Positions 49,682-59,640 of a stretch of DNA of 64,000 nt are shown in pieces; the stretch's first letter is position 1; every line of letters starts with the position of its first letter. This DNA is from JANLYQ01 sp031365725 (GTDB lineage: Bacteria; Actinomycetota; Actinomycetes; JACCUZ01): NCBI GenBank assembly GCA_031365725.1, contig JANLYQ010000010.1:62001-126000 (forward strand), in the 5' to 3' direction. The position numbers were made by a program, and so were the translations under genes. Under the pieces are notes generated by a model. The model made no database searches and was not told the origin of the DNA. It saw only the letters and a program-made list of their open reading frames with translations.

Positions 49682-50103
49682 GCGTCCGGGTCGTTGCTGC
49701 CGATGACCGTGCTGTCGCCGAGCACCCGGTCGACGTGGAGCCTCAGCACGACGCGCTCCGGGTTCGGCCGCGGGACGCGGTAGCGGGCGGCGTAGCGCTC
49801 CTCGGCCTCGCGCACCGAGGTGGCGTCATCGAGGACGGCCAGCCAGCCCTCGAGGCTCAGCCACCGGCGGCGGTCGACCTGGCAGAGCACGGCGCGGGGA
49901 CGGTTACCCACGAGTGCGTGCCGCACCTTGGCGCTGCCCCGGCTGGTGATGACCCGGGCAACACCGCTGGGGGCGTCCCAGGTGAAGCCGACGGGCACCA
50001 CGTGCGGGCTGCCGTCCCTCCGCACGGTCGTGAGGGTCGCCAAGTGGCGCTCGAGGAGAAACTCCAATGCGGCACTCGGCAACGCGTCCGGCGTCGTGCT
50101 CAT
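49678..50103 (-). CDS. PPOX-class flavin/F420-binding protein
   Basis: The protein has 141 residues from ATG 50103. It shows the split-barrel pattern: LEFLLERHLATLTTVRRDGS, PHVVPVGFTWDAPSGVAR, ITSRGSAKVRHALVGNRPRA, VDRRRWLSLEGWLAVLDD and EERYAARYRVPRPNPERVV. This is the F420-dependent/pyridoxamine-5'-phosphate-oxidase-like family of actinobacteria. Substrate unknown. It is 10 nt after the phosphatase gene, on the same strand, so probably one operon. Confidence 0.85.
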   Translation of the reverse strand: MSTTPDALPSAALEFLLERHLATLTTVRRDGSPHVVPVGFTWDAPSGVARVITSRGSAKVRHALVGNRPRAVLCQVDRRRWLSLEGWLAVLDDATSVREAEERYAARYRVPRPNPERVVLRLHVDRVLGDSTVIGSNDPDA

Positions 50104-50113
50104 CGGGTAGTGC

Positions 50114-50668
50114 TCATCGGGTCGGGGTGGTGGCGAGGACCTCGGTGACCTGCTGCAGCAGTCCGCGGCACGCGCGCTCGATCTGGTGCAGCACCTCGGT
50201 GAAACCCTCAGTGTCGCCGTAGTAGGGGTCAGCGACATCGGCGTCGGCAGCAGGGGCGGCGTCGAAGGACCGCAGCAGCTGCACCCGATCGCGCTCGTTC
50301 CTGTCGCGGGCGTGAGCCCGCAGGTCGCGCAGGTGGCCCTTGTCCAGCGCGATCACGAGGTCCCGGTCCGGCAGCCAGTCAGGCTCGAACCGGCGAGCCC
50401 GGTGCGTCGACCCCGCGGTATATCCCCCCTCCGTCAGGGAGGCCAGCGAACGCCGGTCGGCACCGTCGCCTGAGTGCCAGGCGTCAGTGCCCGCCGAGTC
50501 CACGACGATCTGCTCCGTCAGGCCGGCGTCAGCGACCAGGCGGCGCATCACGATCTCGGCCACCGGTGAGCGGCAGATGTTGCCGGTGCACACGAAGCAG
50601 ATGCGGTACGCCGGTCGGCGCGCGTCGGACCGGTGGTGCGCCAGGGGTTGCGGGGCCGAGGTGGTCAC
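50114..50668 (-). CDS. Low-molecular-weight protein-tyrosine phosphatase
   Basis: The protein has 184 residues. The P-loop RICFVCTGNICRSPVAEIVM near residue 22 carries the nucleophilic Cys and Arg, SAGTDAWHSGDGADRRSL follows, and the general-acid loop DVADPYYGDTEGF carries the Asp. The family dephosphorylates tyrosine, or arsenate in relatives. No kinase partner is in the window. The N-terminal ~20 residues are extra. Confidence 0.92.
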   Translation of the reverse strand: MTTSAPQPLAHHRSDARRPAYRICFVCTGNICRSPVAEIVMRRLVADAGLTEQIVVDSAGTDAWHSGDGADRRSLASLTEGGYTAGSTHRARRFEPDWLPDRDLVIALDKGHLRDLRAHARDRNERDRVQLLRSFDAAPAADADVADPYYGDTEGFTEVLHQIERACRGLLQQVTEVLATTPTR

Positions 50669-50740
50669 CCCGACATCGTGCCAGCCTGGCCACGAACCCC
50701 CGTGCTCAGGTCAGCCCGCCTGGCTGCCGACGTACCCAGG

Positions 50741-51097
50741 GTGACCTCGTTCTTCCCGGAGCCACCACCGGCTCCTATCGAGACTGCGGACGACCGTGCG
50801 GCGCTCCCGGAGCCGTTCGTCCCGGGGGGTCGGCTGCCTCGGGAGGACCATGCCCACAACGCCTTCCTGAACGCGGGGCCGCCGGTGCACATCGATGCCC
50901 ACCCGGTGAGCCGATGGCAGTCCTCGGCTACCACGTTTGGTCCGGTGGGGCGGATCGTCGTCTCGCTGGTCATGGTCGCGACCGGTGCCGGCATCGTCAT
51001 GCTGGGGATGGCCGCGCCCATTGCCATCTTCATGTGGTGGTTCGTGGTCATGCCGAAGGTGATGTTCGACGTCTGGCGACCCGCCCGGCGTCCGTAG
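50741..51097 (+). CDS. Small membrane protein, two TM segments
   Basis: The protein has 118 residues from GTG 50741. A Pro-rich N-terminal half (FFPEPPPAPIETADDRAALP, HAHNAFLNAGPPVH) is followed by two membrane segments: IVVSLVMVATGAGIVMLGMA and PIAIFMWWFVVMPKVMFDVW. It is divergent from the phosphatase gene (72-bp gap) and ends 14 nt from the convergent oxidase gene. No family is recognised. Confidence 0.65.
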   Translation: MTSFFPEPPPAPIETADDRAALPEPFVPGGRLPREDHAHNAFLNAGPPVHIDAHPVSRWQSSATTFGPVGRIVVSLVMVATGAGIVMLGMAAPIAIFMWWFVVMPKVMFDVWRPARRP

Positions 51098-51110
51098 GGC
51101 CGAGGGCGAC

Positions 51111-52493
51111 TTAGTGCCCGAGCAGTCGCGCCAAGGCGGCCGCACGGCGCGAGGGCCGGCCGGTGCGCTCCTCCTCGGCGTCGGCCCCGGTCATGACCGC
51201 AAGCGAGGCACTGACACCGATCCACCGCAGCGGCTCCGGCTCCCAGGGACGGGACCGGTGGTTGACCCACGGCAGGGAAGTGAGGTCGGTGTCGCGGCGC
51301 AGCACGAGGTCAGCCAGGGTGCGGCCGGCGAGGTTGGTGGTGGACACCCCGTCGCCGACGTAGCCGCCGGCCCAGGCCAGGCCGGTGGCGCGGTCGAGAC
51401 CGACCGATGCGCACCAGTCGCGGGCGATGCCCAGCGGGCCGCCCCACGAGTGGGTGATGGCGGCGTCGGCGGTCACCGGCAGCAGGTCAGTCAGAACTCG
51501 TTGCAGTGCCTCGAAAACTGCCGGCTCACGGTCACTGGCGGGGGTGATGCGCGAGCCGAAGTGATAGGGCGCACCGCGTCCGCCGAAGGCCAGCCGCCCG
51601 TCGGCCGTGCGCTGGCCGTAGACGACGAGGTGCCGGTGGTCGGTGAACGTCTCCCGCTCGGCGAGCCCGATCTGGTCCCAGATCTCCGCGCCCATCGGCT
51701 CGGTGGCGATCATCAACGAGTAGACCGGCGCGAGGGCGCGGCGCAGACCTGGCAGCTGCGCGGTGAACCCCTCGGTCGCTCGAACGACGACGTCCGCCCG
51801 GACCCGTCCCCGCGCCGTCTCCACGCGGTTCGGGGCGATCGAGGTCACGGGTGTCTGCTCGTAGACAGTCACGCCATGGCGCTCGACCGCCCGGGCCAGG
51901 CCTCGCACCAGCTTGGTGGGGTGCACCGCGGCGCAGTGCGGCGTGTAGGTCGCGCCGAGCACGCGGGTCGCGTCCAACCGGAGCCGAGCCTCGTCCGCCC
52001 CGAGCAGGGTGAGGTCGTCGTCGGTGAAACCCCACCGGCGTGACTCCGCGACCATGGCTCCGGCGCGTTGCAGCTGCAACGGCGTGCGAGCGGCCGTGAT
52101 GGTCCCGCCCTTGCGGAAGTCGCAGTCGATGTCCTCGGCTGCGGCGACCCGGCCGACCTCGTCCACCGTCGCCTGCATCGCCCGGTGCTGGGCGACGGCG
52201 CGCTGGTCGCCGTACCGCTTGGCGAGCCACGGGATCGACGCCGGGAACAGCGCCGAGCACCAGCCGCCGTTGCGTCCACTGGCACCGAAGCCCGCGACCT
52301 CGCGCTCGAGGACCGCGACGCGCAGCGACGGATCGGCCAGTGCGAGGTAGTACGCAGTCCAGAGCCCGGTGTAGCCCGCCCCGACGATCGCGACGTCGAC
52401 ATCGAGGTCCCCGGGCAACGGGGCACGAGGCGCCCAGCCCTCAGCACAGGTCTCGTGCCAGAGGGACAGCGCGCGATAGGGCTCGGCGGTCAC
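51111..52493 (-). CDS. DAO-family FAD-dependent oxidoreductase (PuuB-like)
   Basis: The protein has 460 residues with a GTG start. The FAD-binding motif DVAIVGAGYTGLWTAYYLA near residue 33 is followed by GFGASGRNGGWCSALFP, then the substrate/cap region, and THSWGGPLGIARDWCASVG with GLAWAGGYVGDGVSTTNLAG near the C-terminus. This is the D-amino-acid-oxidase/gamma-glutamylputrescine-oxidase type. It overlaps the preceding gene by 4 bp and is the last gene of the reverse operon lrp-aminotransferase-FMN protein-oxidase. Likely substrate: an amine from polyamine breakdown (inference). Confidence 0.85.
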   Translation of the reverse strand: MTAEPYRALSLWHETCAEGWAPRAPLPGDLDVDVAIVGAGYTGLWTAYYLALADPSLRVAVLEREVAGFGASGRNGGWCSALFPASIPWLAKRYGDQRAVAQHRAMQATVDEVGRVAAAEDIDCDFRKGGTITAARTPLQLQRAGAMVAESRRWGFTDDDLTLLGADEARLRLDATRVLGATYTPHCAAVHPTKLVRGLARAVERHGVTVYEQTPVTSIAPNRVETARGRVRADVVVRATEGFTAQLPGLRRALAPVYSLMIATEPMGAEIWDQIGLAERETFTDHRHLVVYGQRTADGRLAFGGRGAPYHFGSRITPASDREPAVFEALQRVLTDLLPVTADAAITHSWGGPLGIARDWCASVGLDRATGLAWAGGYVGDGVSTTNLAGRTLADLVLRRDTDLTSLPWVNHRSRPWEPEPLRWIGVSASLAVMTGADAEEERTGRPSRRAAALARLLGH

Positions 52494-53161
52494 CGACCCG
52501 CCCAGCTCGAGAGGTACGCCGGCAGCTCAGGTGACCCGCGCAGATCGGGGGCTGCCACCGGAGCCCCAGCCACCTCACGCAGCGGCAGGACGCCCGCCCA
52601 GACAGGTCGGTCGAGGTCCTCGTCGAGGTCGTCGGGCGGACCGGCACTGACCTTGACCGACCACTCCGTCAACGGCAGCGCGAGCACAAGGGTGGCGGCG
52701 ATCTCCTTGCGGCTCGGGTGCCGCGCATCGACCGAGCGCCCGGGCATCAGGTGCTCGCTGAGCCGCATCAGTGCGGGCAACCGGTCGTCTCCCTGTAGTG
52801 CAGTCGCGATGCCGAGCACCATCGCCGAGCGGTAGTGCATCGAGGACTCGAACAATGACCGCGCGGCAACCAGGCCGTCGAGCAGCGTGACGGTCAGGCA
52901 GGTCGGTGCGCCGTCGGCCAGCGCCCGGAAGAGCCGGCTTGCCGTCGAACCGTGGAACAGCACGGTGTCGCCGTCGCGGGCATAGCCGACCGGCAGGACG
53001 TAGGGCTGAGTCCGAGGCCCGGAGTCGCCGTCGCTGTCCTCGACCACGGCGACGTGCGCCACCCGACCGGCGTCGAGAACCGCGTCCAGGACACTCCGGT
53101 CGCGGACCTGCTTCTCGGGCAGTCGACGGACGGCGATGCGCTCGTTCAGAGTCGCGCCCAC
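52490..53161 (-). CDS. Pyridoxamine 5'-phosphate oxidase-family FMN-binding protein
   Basis: The protein has 223 residues with a GTG start that overlaps the aminotransferase 3' end by 16 bp. Features: KQVRDRSVLDAVLDAGRVAH, PYVLPVGYARDGDTVLFHGS, SRLFRALADGAPTCLTVTLL and SSMHYRSAMVLGIATAL, i.e. the NimA-like split barrel. It often accompanies amine-catabolic aminotransferases. Its reaction is not known. Confidence 0.85.
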   Translation of the reverse strand: MGATLNERIAVRRLPEKQVRDRSVLDAVLDAGRVAHVAVVEDSDGDSGPRTQPYVLPVGYARDGDTVLFHGSTASRLFRALADGAPTCLTVTLLDGLVAARSLFESSMHYRSAMVLGIATALQGDDRLPALMRLSEHLMPGRSVDARHPSRKEIAATLVLALPLTEWSVKVSAGPPDDLDEDLDRPVWAGVLPLREVAGAPVAAPDLRGSPELPAYLSSWAGR

Positions 53162-54573
53162 GCCTCGGTCAGGACCGCACGCAGCGTCTGCTCGATCTCG
53201 TCGAAGTGCGACTGGTCGCAGACCAGCGGCGGCGAGAGCTGGATGACGGGGTCGCCGCGGTCGTCGGCCCGGCAGTAGAGACCAGCCTCGAAGAGCGCCT
53301 TGGACAGGAAACCGCGCAGCAGCCGCTCCGACTCGTCGTCGTCGAAGGTCTCCTTGGTCGCCTTGTCCTTGACCATCTCGATGCCGAAGAAGTAGCCGTC
53401 GCCGCGAACGTCGCCGACGATCGGCAGGTCGTTGAGCTTCTCGAGGGTGCGCCGGAAGTTGTCCGTGTTGTCGAGGACGTGCTGGTTGAGTCCCTCGCGC
53501 TCGAAGATGTCGAGGTTGGCCAGCGCGACCGCCGACGACACCGGGTGGCCGCCGAACGTGTAGCCGTGGGAGAAGCTCGTGTCACCCTGCAGGAACGGCT
53601 CCATGATCCGGTCGCTGGCGATCATCGCGCCGATCGGGGAGTAGCCCGAGGTCATGCCCTTGGCGCAGGTGATGATGTCGGGCTGGTAGCCGAAGCGGGA
53701 TGCGCCGAAGTAGTGCCCGAGCCGGCCGAAGGCGCAGATGACCTCGTCCGACACCAGCAGCACGTCGTGCTTGTCGCAGATCTCGCGCACCCGCTGGAAG
53801 TAGCCGGGCGGCGGCGGGAAGCAGCCGCCGGAGTTCTGCACGGGCTCGAGGAAGACCGCAGCCACGGTCTCGGGACCCTCGAACTCGATGGCCTCCTCGA
53901 TGCGGTTGGCGGCCCACAGACCGAAGCCCTCGAGGTCACCGGCGAGAGTCGGCGCCGACTCGTGCGCGCGGTAGAAGTTGGTGTTGGGCACCTTGTGCGC
54001 GCCCGGGACCAGCGGCTCGAACATCGCCTTGGCGGCGGGGATGCCGGTGATCGACAGCGCACCCTGAGGCGTGCCGTGGTAGGCGATGTTGCGGCTGATC
54101 ACCTTGTGCTTCATCGGTTTGCCGGTCAGCTTGAAGTACTGCTTGGCGACCTTCCATGCACTCTCGACCGCCTCGCCGCCACCGGTGGTGAAGAAGATCC
54201 GGTTGAGGTCGCCGGGCGCCAGGTTGGCCAGTCGCTCGCCGAGCTCGATCGCCTTCGGGTGCGCGTAGGACCACAGCGGGAAGAACGCGAGCTGCTTGGC
54301 CTGCTTGGCGGCTGCCTCGGCGAGCTCCTCGCGACCGTGGCCCACCTGCACCGTGAACAGCCCGGAGAGACCGTCGAGGTAGCGCTTGCCCTTGTCGTCG
54401 AAGATGTAGGGACCTTCACCCCGCACGATGATCGGGACGTCGGTCTGGTCGTACGTCGACATCCGGGTGAAGTGCATCCAGAGGTGGTCACGCGCCGAAG
54501 CCGCGGCACCCGAGCGGGTGGCCGGGGCGTCCTCTGTCGAGAGCTCGGACAGGTCCTGTGCTGAGAGTGTCAT
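53146..54573 (-). CDS. Class III PLP-dependent aminotransferase (putrescine/omega-amino-acid type)
   Basis: The protein has 475 residues from ATG 54573, which overlaps the lrp stop. Class III motifs: IIVRGEGPYIFDDKGKRYLD, FFTTGGGEAVESAWKVAKQY, the Asp-containing LLVSDEVICAFGRLGHYFG, PLP-lysine ITCAKGMTSGYSPIGAM near residue 306 and GYTFGGHPVSSAVALANLD. It would move amino groups from putrescine or a similar omega-amine to pyruvate or 2-oxoglutarate. The exact substrate is not determinable. Context (aldehyde dehydrogenases, PotABCD) supports diamine catabolism. Confidence 0.88.
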   Translation of the reverse strand: MTLSAQDLSELSTEDAPATRSGAAASARDHLWMHFTRMSTYDQTDVPIIVRGEGPYIFDDKGKRYLDGLSGLFTVQVGHGREELAEAAAKQAKQLAFFPLWSYAHPKAIELGERLANLAPGDLNRIFFTTGGGEAVESAWKVAKQYFKLTGKPMKHKVISRNIAYHGTPQGALSITGIPAAKAMFEPLVPGAHKVPNTNFYRAHESAPTLAGDLEGFGLWAANRIEEAIEFEGPETVAAVFLEPVQNSGGCFPPPPGYFQRVREICDKHDVLLVSDEVICAFGRLGHYFGASRFGYQPDIITCAKGMTSGYSPIGAMIASDRIMEPFLQGDTSFSHGYTFGGHPVSSAVALANLDIFEREGLNQHVLDNTDNFRRTLEKLNDLPIVGDVRGDGYFFGIEMVKDKATKETFDDDESERLLRGFLSKALFEAGLYCRADDRGDPVIQLSPPLVCDQSHFDEIEQTLRAVLTEAWARL

Positions 54574-55043
54574 CTGGTTCCCCAGTTGTAGAGCTGCTTG
54601 CGTAGCTTCAGGTAGACGAACGTCTCGGTGCGGCGCACCGAGGGCACTGCGCGGATCCGCTTGCTGATCAGTTCGAGAAGGTGGTCGTCGTCCTCGCAGA
54701 CGACCTCGACCAGCAGGTCGAAGGCGCCGGCCGTCACGACGACGTAGTCGACCTCGGCCATGTCCGCGATCTTCTCGGCGACGACGTCGACGTCGCCCTC
54801 GCACGTGATGCCGATCATCGCCTGGCGGGGGAACCCCACCTGGAGAGGATCGGTGACGGCCACGATCTGCATCACCCCGGCGTCGAGCAGGCGCTGCACC
54901 CGCTGCCGCACGGCTGCCTCTGACAGGCCGACGGCCTTGCCGATCGCCGCATAGGGTCGACGCCCGTCCTCCTGCAGCTGTTCGATGATCGCCTTGGAGA
55001 CGCTGTCGAGCACGGCGCTGCTGCTGCGCTCCCGGACGGACAT
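54570..55043 (-). CDS. Lrp/AsnC-family transcriptional regulator
   Basis: The protein has 157 residues. The N-terminal helix-turn-helix has IIEQLQEDGRRPYAAIGKAV and GLSEAAVRQRVQRLLDAGVM. The C-terminal RAM domain has IGITCEGDVDVVAEKIADMA and GAFDLLVEVVCEDDDHLLEL. It is the first gene of the reverse operon and lies 193 bp from the divergent aldehyde dehydrogenase. The nested dyad at 55095-55132 is its probable operator, so autoregulation and control of both arms are likely. Confidence 0.92.
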   Translation of the reverse strand: MSVRERSSSAVLDSVSKAIIEQLQEDGRRPYAAIGKAVGLSEAAVRQRVQRLLDAGVMQIVAVTDPLQVGFPRQAMIGITCEGDVDVVAEKIADMAEVDYVVVTAGAFDLLVEVVCEDDDHLLELISKRIRAVPSVRRTETFVYLKLRKQLYNWGTR

Positions 55044-55094
55044 GGCGCGATCCTCCCCGTTGAGGGACCTCTTGGCAAGCGAATCCGTAGGTAC

Positions 55095-55132
55095 GGCGGC
55101 CAGATTTTGCTGAATCTGTCGTCTGGGCCGCC
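55095..55132. promoter_or_regulatory. Nested dyad in the lrp/aldehyde dehydrogenase divergent region
   Basis: The outer arms GGCGGCC (55095-55101) and GGCCGCC (55126-55132) are perfect complements. The inner dyad CAGATT-N6-AATCTG (55101-55118) is also perfect and A/T-rich in a G/C-rich genome, like Lrp-family sites. It is 52 bp from the lrp ATG and 105 bp from the dehydrogenase ATG. Confidence 0.6.
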
Positions 55133-55236
55133 AGAGACTGTTGAGAACGGTGGCGCACGGCTACGCTCACCGCCGTACGAGGCGCGAGGAACCGACCCCG
55201 GCTGCTCAGGCGCCCTGGCACCTATCGAGGAGTCGT

Positions 55237-56688
<1,452 letters not shown>

Positions 56689-56747
56689 CCGCTGCCGGGT
56701 GGGCGTCCACCTCACGTGGTCCACGGGGGGCGGGGGGATTCGGGGAA

Positions 56748-56771
56748 GTGACCCGCAGATTTCGTGGTCAC
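56748..56771. promoter_or_regulatory. Dyad GTGACC-N12-GGTCAC before the second aldehyde dehydrogenase
   Basis: There are 6-bp perfect arms, and the spacer contains CAGATTT, also present in the larger dyad at 55101. It lies in the 228-bp gap between the two dehydrogenase genes and may be a second site for the same regulator. Confidence 0.4.
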
Positions 56772-56916
56772 GATCCGGTATCGCGACGGAATCGCTTGTC
56801 CGAGGCGCACCGGCATGTCAGGATCGCCGTTGCCGGTCCGCCTGCACGACAGGGCACCGGCGCCCAGGCAGCCAGGTCGCTGTCGCGGGTCCGCTGACGG
56901 AGAGAGGCTCGCCCGC

Positions 56917-58434
56917 GTGCACCAGGTCATCGCCGGGGAGCGTCGGGCCGGCGGATCGGGTGAGCAGTTCACGGTGACCGACCCTGCCACCGGCGAGGCG
57001 GTGGAGCAGGTCGCGCTGGCGGACGCGGGGGATGTCGACGCGGCGGTCTCGGCGGCCCGGGCGGCCTTCCCGGGCTGGTCGCGAGCGACACCGGCGGAGC
57101 GATCGGGTGCGATGCACCGGCTCGCTGCCGTCCTCGAGTCCCGGGCCGATGACCTTGCCCGCACCGAGACCCGGCATACCGGCAAGCCGATCAGGCTCTC
57201 GACCGGGTTCGACGTGCCTGGGACCATCGACAACGTCGCGTTCTTTGCCGGCGCCGCTCGCCTGCTCGAAGGCAAGGCGGCCGGGGAGTACTCCGGCGAC
57301 CACACCTCGTACGTCCGTCGTGAAGCGGTCGGTGTCGTCGGCTCGATCGCGCCGTGGAACTACCCGCTGCAGATGGCCGGTTGGAAGATCCTGCCGGCCA
57401 TCGCCGCGGGCGACACCATCGTGCTCAAGCCCGCCGAGCTGACGCCGCTCACGACCCTGATGCTGGCCGATGCCGTGGCCGAGGCGGGCATCCCACCCGG
57501 CGTCGTCAACGTGGTGACGGGCAGCGGACTGGTGGCGGGCGAAGCGCTGATGAGCCACCCGGACATCGACATGGTGTCGTTCACCGGGTCCTCTGTCGTC
57601 GGCCGCCGGGTGATGGAGCTCGCGGCCACGACAGCGGGTGGTCCCAAGCGCGTTCACCTCGAGCTGGGTGGCAAGGCACCGTTCCTGGTTCTCGACGATG
57701 CCGATCTCGAGGCCACCGTCCACGGTGCGGTGGCGGGTGCTCTCATCAACAGCGGGCAGGACTGCACCGCCGCAACCCGGGCCTACGTGCAGCGCCCGCT
57801 CTACGACGCTTTCGTTGCCGGCGTCGCCGACCTGATGTCCGGCGTGGTGCTGGGCGATCCGATGGATGAGGCCACCGACCAGGGACCACTCGTCTCCCAC
57901 CGGCAGCGCGACCGCGTCGCCGGTTTCGTCGAGCGGGCGGTCCGCGACGGCGCCCGGGTCGTGCACGGCGGCGCTGCGCCGGGCGGGGCACTCGCCCGTG
58001 GCGCCTACTACGCACCCACGCTCGTCGTCGACGCCGCCCAACGCTCCGAGATCGTGCAGGACGAGGTCTTCGGCCCGGTGCTGGTGGTGCTGCCCTTCGA
58101 CTCCGACGACGAAGGTCTGGCTCTCGCCAACGACACCCCCTTCGGCCTGGCTGCGTCGGTGTGGACCAGAGACGTCTTCCGGGCCATGCGGGCCACCCGT
58201 GAGATCAGGGCGGGCTGCGTATGGGTCAACGACCACATCCCGATCGTCAGCGAGATGCCGCACGGCGGCTACAAGGCCAGCGGCAACGGCAAGGACATGT
58301 CGCTCTACTCCCTCGAGGAGTACACGAGCATCAAGCACGTCATGTACGACGGCACCGGGAGCGCCCGCAAGCCCTGGCACCGCACTGTCTTCACCGGCCC
58401 GACCACGAACAATCCCAAGGAGAACCACCCATGA
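56917..58434 (+). CDS. Second aldehyde dehydrogenase of the polyamine locus
   Basis: The protein has 505 residues from GTG 56917; the open frame extends 50 codons upstream but without family content. Motifs: IAPWNYPLQMAGWKILPAIA, IVLKPAELTPLTTLML, SFTGSSVVGRRVMELAA, HLELGGKAPFLVLDDADLE, INSGQDCTAATRAYVQ and DEVFGPVLVVLPF. It is paralogous to the preceding gene (similar order and motifs) but differs in the substrate-channel segments. The stop overlaps potD (ATGA), so it is the head of the transporter operon. Confidence 0.88.
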   Translation: MHQVIAGERRAGGSGEQFTVTDPATGEAVEQVALADAGDVDAAVSAARAAFPGWSRATPAERSGAMHRLAAVLESRADDLARTETRHTGKPIRLSTGFDVPGTIDNVAFFAGAARLLEGKAAGEYSGDHTSYVRREAVGVVGSIAPWNYPLQMAGWKILPAIAAGDTIVLKPAELTPLTTLMLADAVAEAGIPPGVVNVVTGSGLVAGEALMSHPDIDMVSFTGSSVVGRRVMELAATTAGGPKRVHLELGGKAPFLVLDDADLEATVHGAVAGALINSGQDCTAATRAYVQRPLYDAFVAGVADLMSGVVLGDPMDEATDQGPLVSHRQRDRVAGFVERAVRDGARVVHGGAAPGGALARGAYYAPTLVVDAAQRSEIVQDEVFGPVLVVLPFDSDDEGLALANDTPFGLAASVWTRDVFRAMRATREIRAGCVWVNDHIPIVSEMPHGGYKASGNGKDMSLYSLEEYTSIKHVMYDGTGSARKPWHRTVFTGPTTNNPKENHP

Positions 58435-59639
58435 GCGAGCAGCACCCCACCGAGCTCACCCCGGCACTTGCGCGCGGGCTGGTCAGCCGACGGACCCTGC
58501 TGCACGGCGCAGGTGGCGTCGCTGCAATCGCCGGTCTTTCGGCCTGCGGCACCTCGGGCACCGTCACGAAGAAGAGCGCCGCCGACCAGGCCGGCAAGGA
58601 TCTCTCGGCGACCGAAAAGGTCGTCAACTGGTCCAACTGGCCGGAGTACATCGACGTCGATGACAAGACACAGAAGCGGCCGACCCTCGATGCCTTCACC
58701 ACGGCGACCGGCATCAGGGTGAACTACACCGAGGACTACAACGACAACGACGAGTTCTTCGCCAAGGTCAAGCCGCAGCTCTCCGGTGGCCAGGACACCG
58801 GTCGCGACCTGTGGTGCAGCACCGACTGGATGGTTGCCCGGCTGATCCGGCTCAACTGGGTGCAGAAGTTCGACCAGGCCAACATCCCCAACGCAAAGAA
58901 CGTGACACCCAGCCTGAAGGACGTCGAGTTCGACAAGGGTCGGCTCTACAGCCTTCCGTGGCAGAGCGGTTTCACCGGCATCGCGTACAACCCGAAGGCC
59001 ACCGGCGGCACAAAGGTGACCTCGATCGACCAGCTGCTCACCGATCCCGCGCTCAAGGGGAAGGTCACCCTGCTCACCGAGATGCGCGACACCGTTGGGC
59101 TCACCATGCTGGCGATGGGCAAGGACCCTGCCTCGTTCACCGACGACGACTTCTCGGCGGCCATCGACAAGCTGCAGAAGGCCAAGGACTCGGGTCAGCT
59201 CAAGGGCTTCACCGGCAACGAGTACGGCAAGGGTCTGGCCTCGGGAGACATCGCCGCCTGCATGGCGTGGACCGGGGACGTGGTTCAGCTGCAGGCCGAC
59301 AACCCCGCCCTCGGCTACTCGTTGCCCGACACCGGCTTCATGCTCTGGTCGGACAACTTTGTGATCCCCAACAAGGCCAAGCACAAGGTCAACGCAGAGA
59401 AGGTCATCAACTACTACTACGACCCGACGGTCATGGCGACCGTCGAGGACTACGTCAACTACATCGCCCCGGTCGTCGGTGCCCGCGAAGAGCTGCAGAA
59501 GACCGACAAGACGGTGGCCGACAACCAGTTGATCTTCCCGTCCGCGGACACGCTGAAGAACAGCCACGTCTTCCGCGGCCTGACCGCGGCGGAGGAGACG
59601 AAGTACAACCAGGCCTTCCAGGCCCTCGTGGGCGGCTGA
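58431..59639 (+). CDS. potD: Spermidine/putrescine ABC transporter substrate-binding protein
   Basis: The protein has 402 residues. A twin-arginine signal (LVSRRTLLHGAGGVAAIAGL) is followed by the lipobox Cys in LSACG, implying Tat export and lipid anchoring. The binding protein has VVNWSNWPEYIDVDD, VNYTEDYNDNDEFFAKV, PWQSGFTGIAYNPKATGG and MAWTGDVVQLQADNP, resembling PotD/PotF. It captures polyamines outside the cell. AAGGAGA precedes the ATG. Confidence 0.93.
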   Translation: MSEQHPTELTPALARGLVSRRTLLHGAGGVAAIAGLSACGTSGTVTKKSAADQAGKDLSATEKVVNWSNWPEYIDVDDKTQKRPTLDAFTTATGIRVNYTEDYNDNDEFFAKVKPQLSGGQDTGRDLWCSTDWMVARLIRLNWVQKFDQANIPNAKNVTPSLKDVEFDKGRLYSLPWQSGFTGIAYNPKATGGTKVTSIDQLLTDPALKGKVTLLTEMRDTVGLTMLAMGKDPASFTDDDFSAAIDKLQKAKDSGQLKGFTGNEYGKGLASGDIAACMAWTGDVVQLQADNPALGYSLPDTGFMLWSDNFVIPNKAKHKVNAEKVINYYYDPTVMATVEDYVNYIAPVVGAREELQKTDKTVADNQLIFPSADTLKNSHVFRGLTAAEETKYNQAFQALVGG

Positions 59640-59640
59640 C

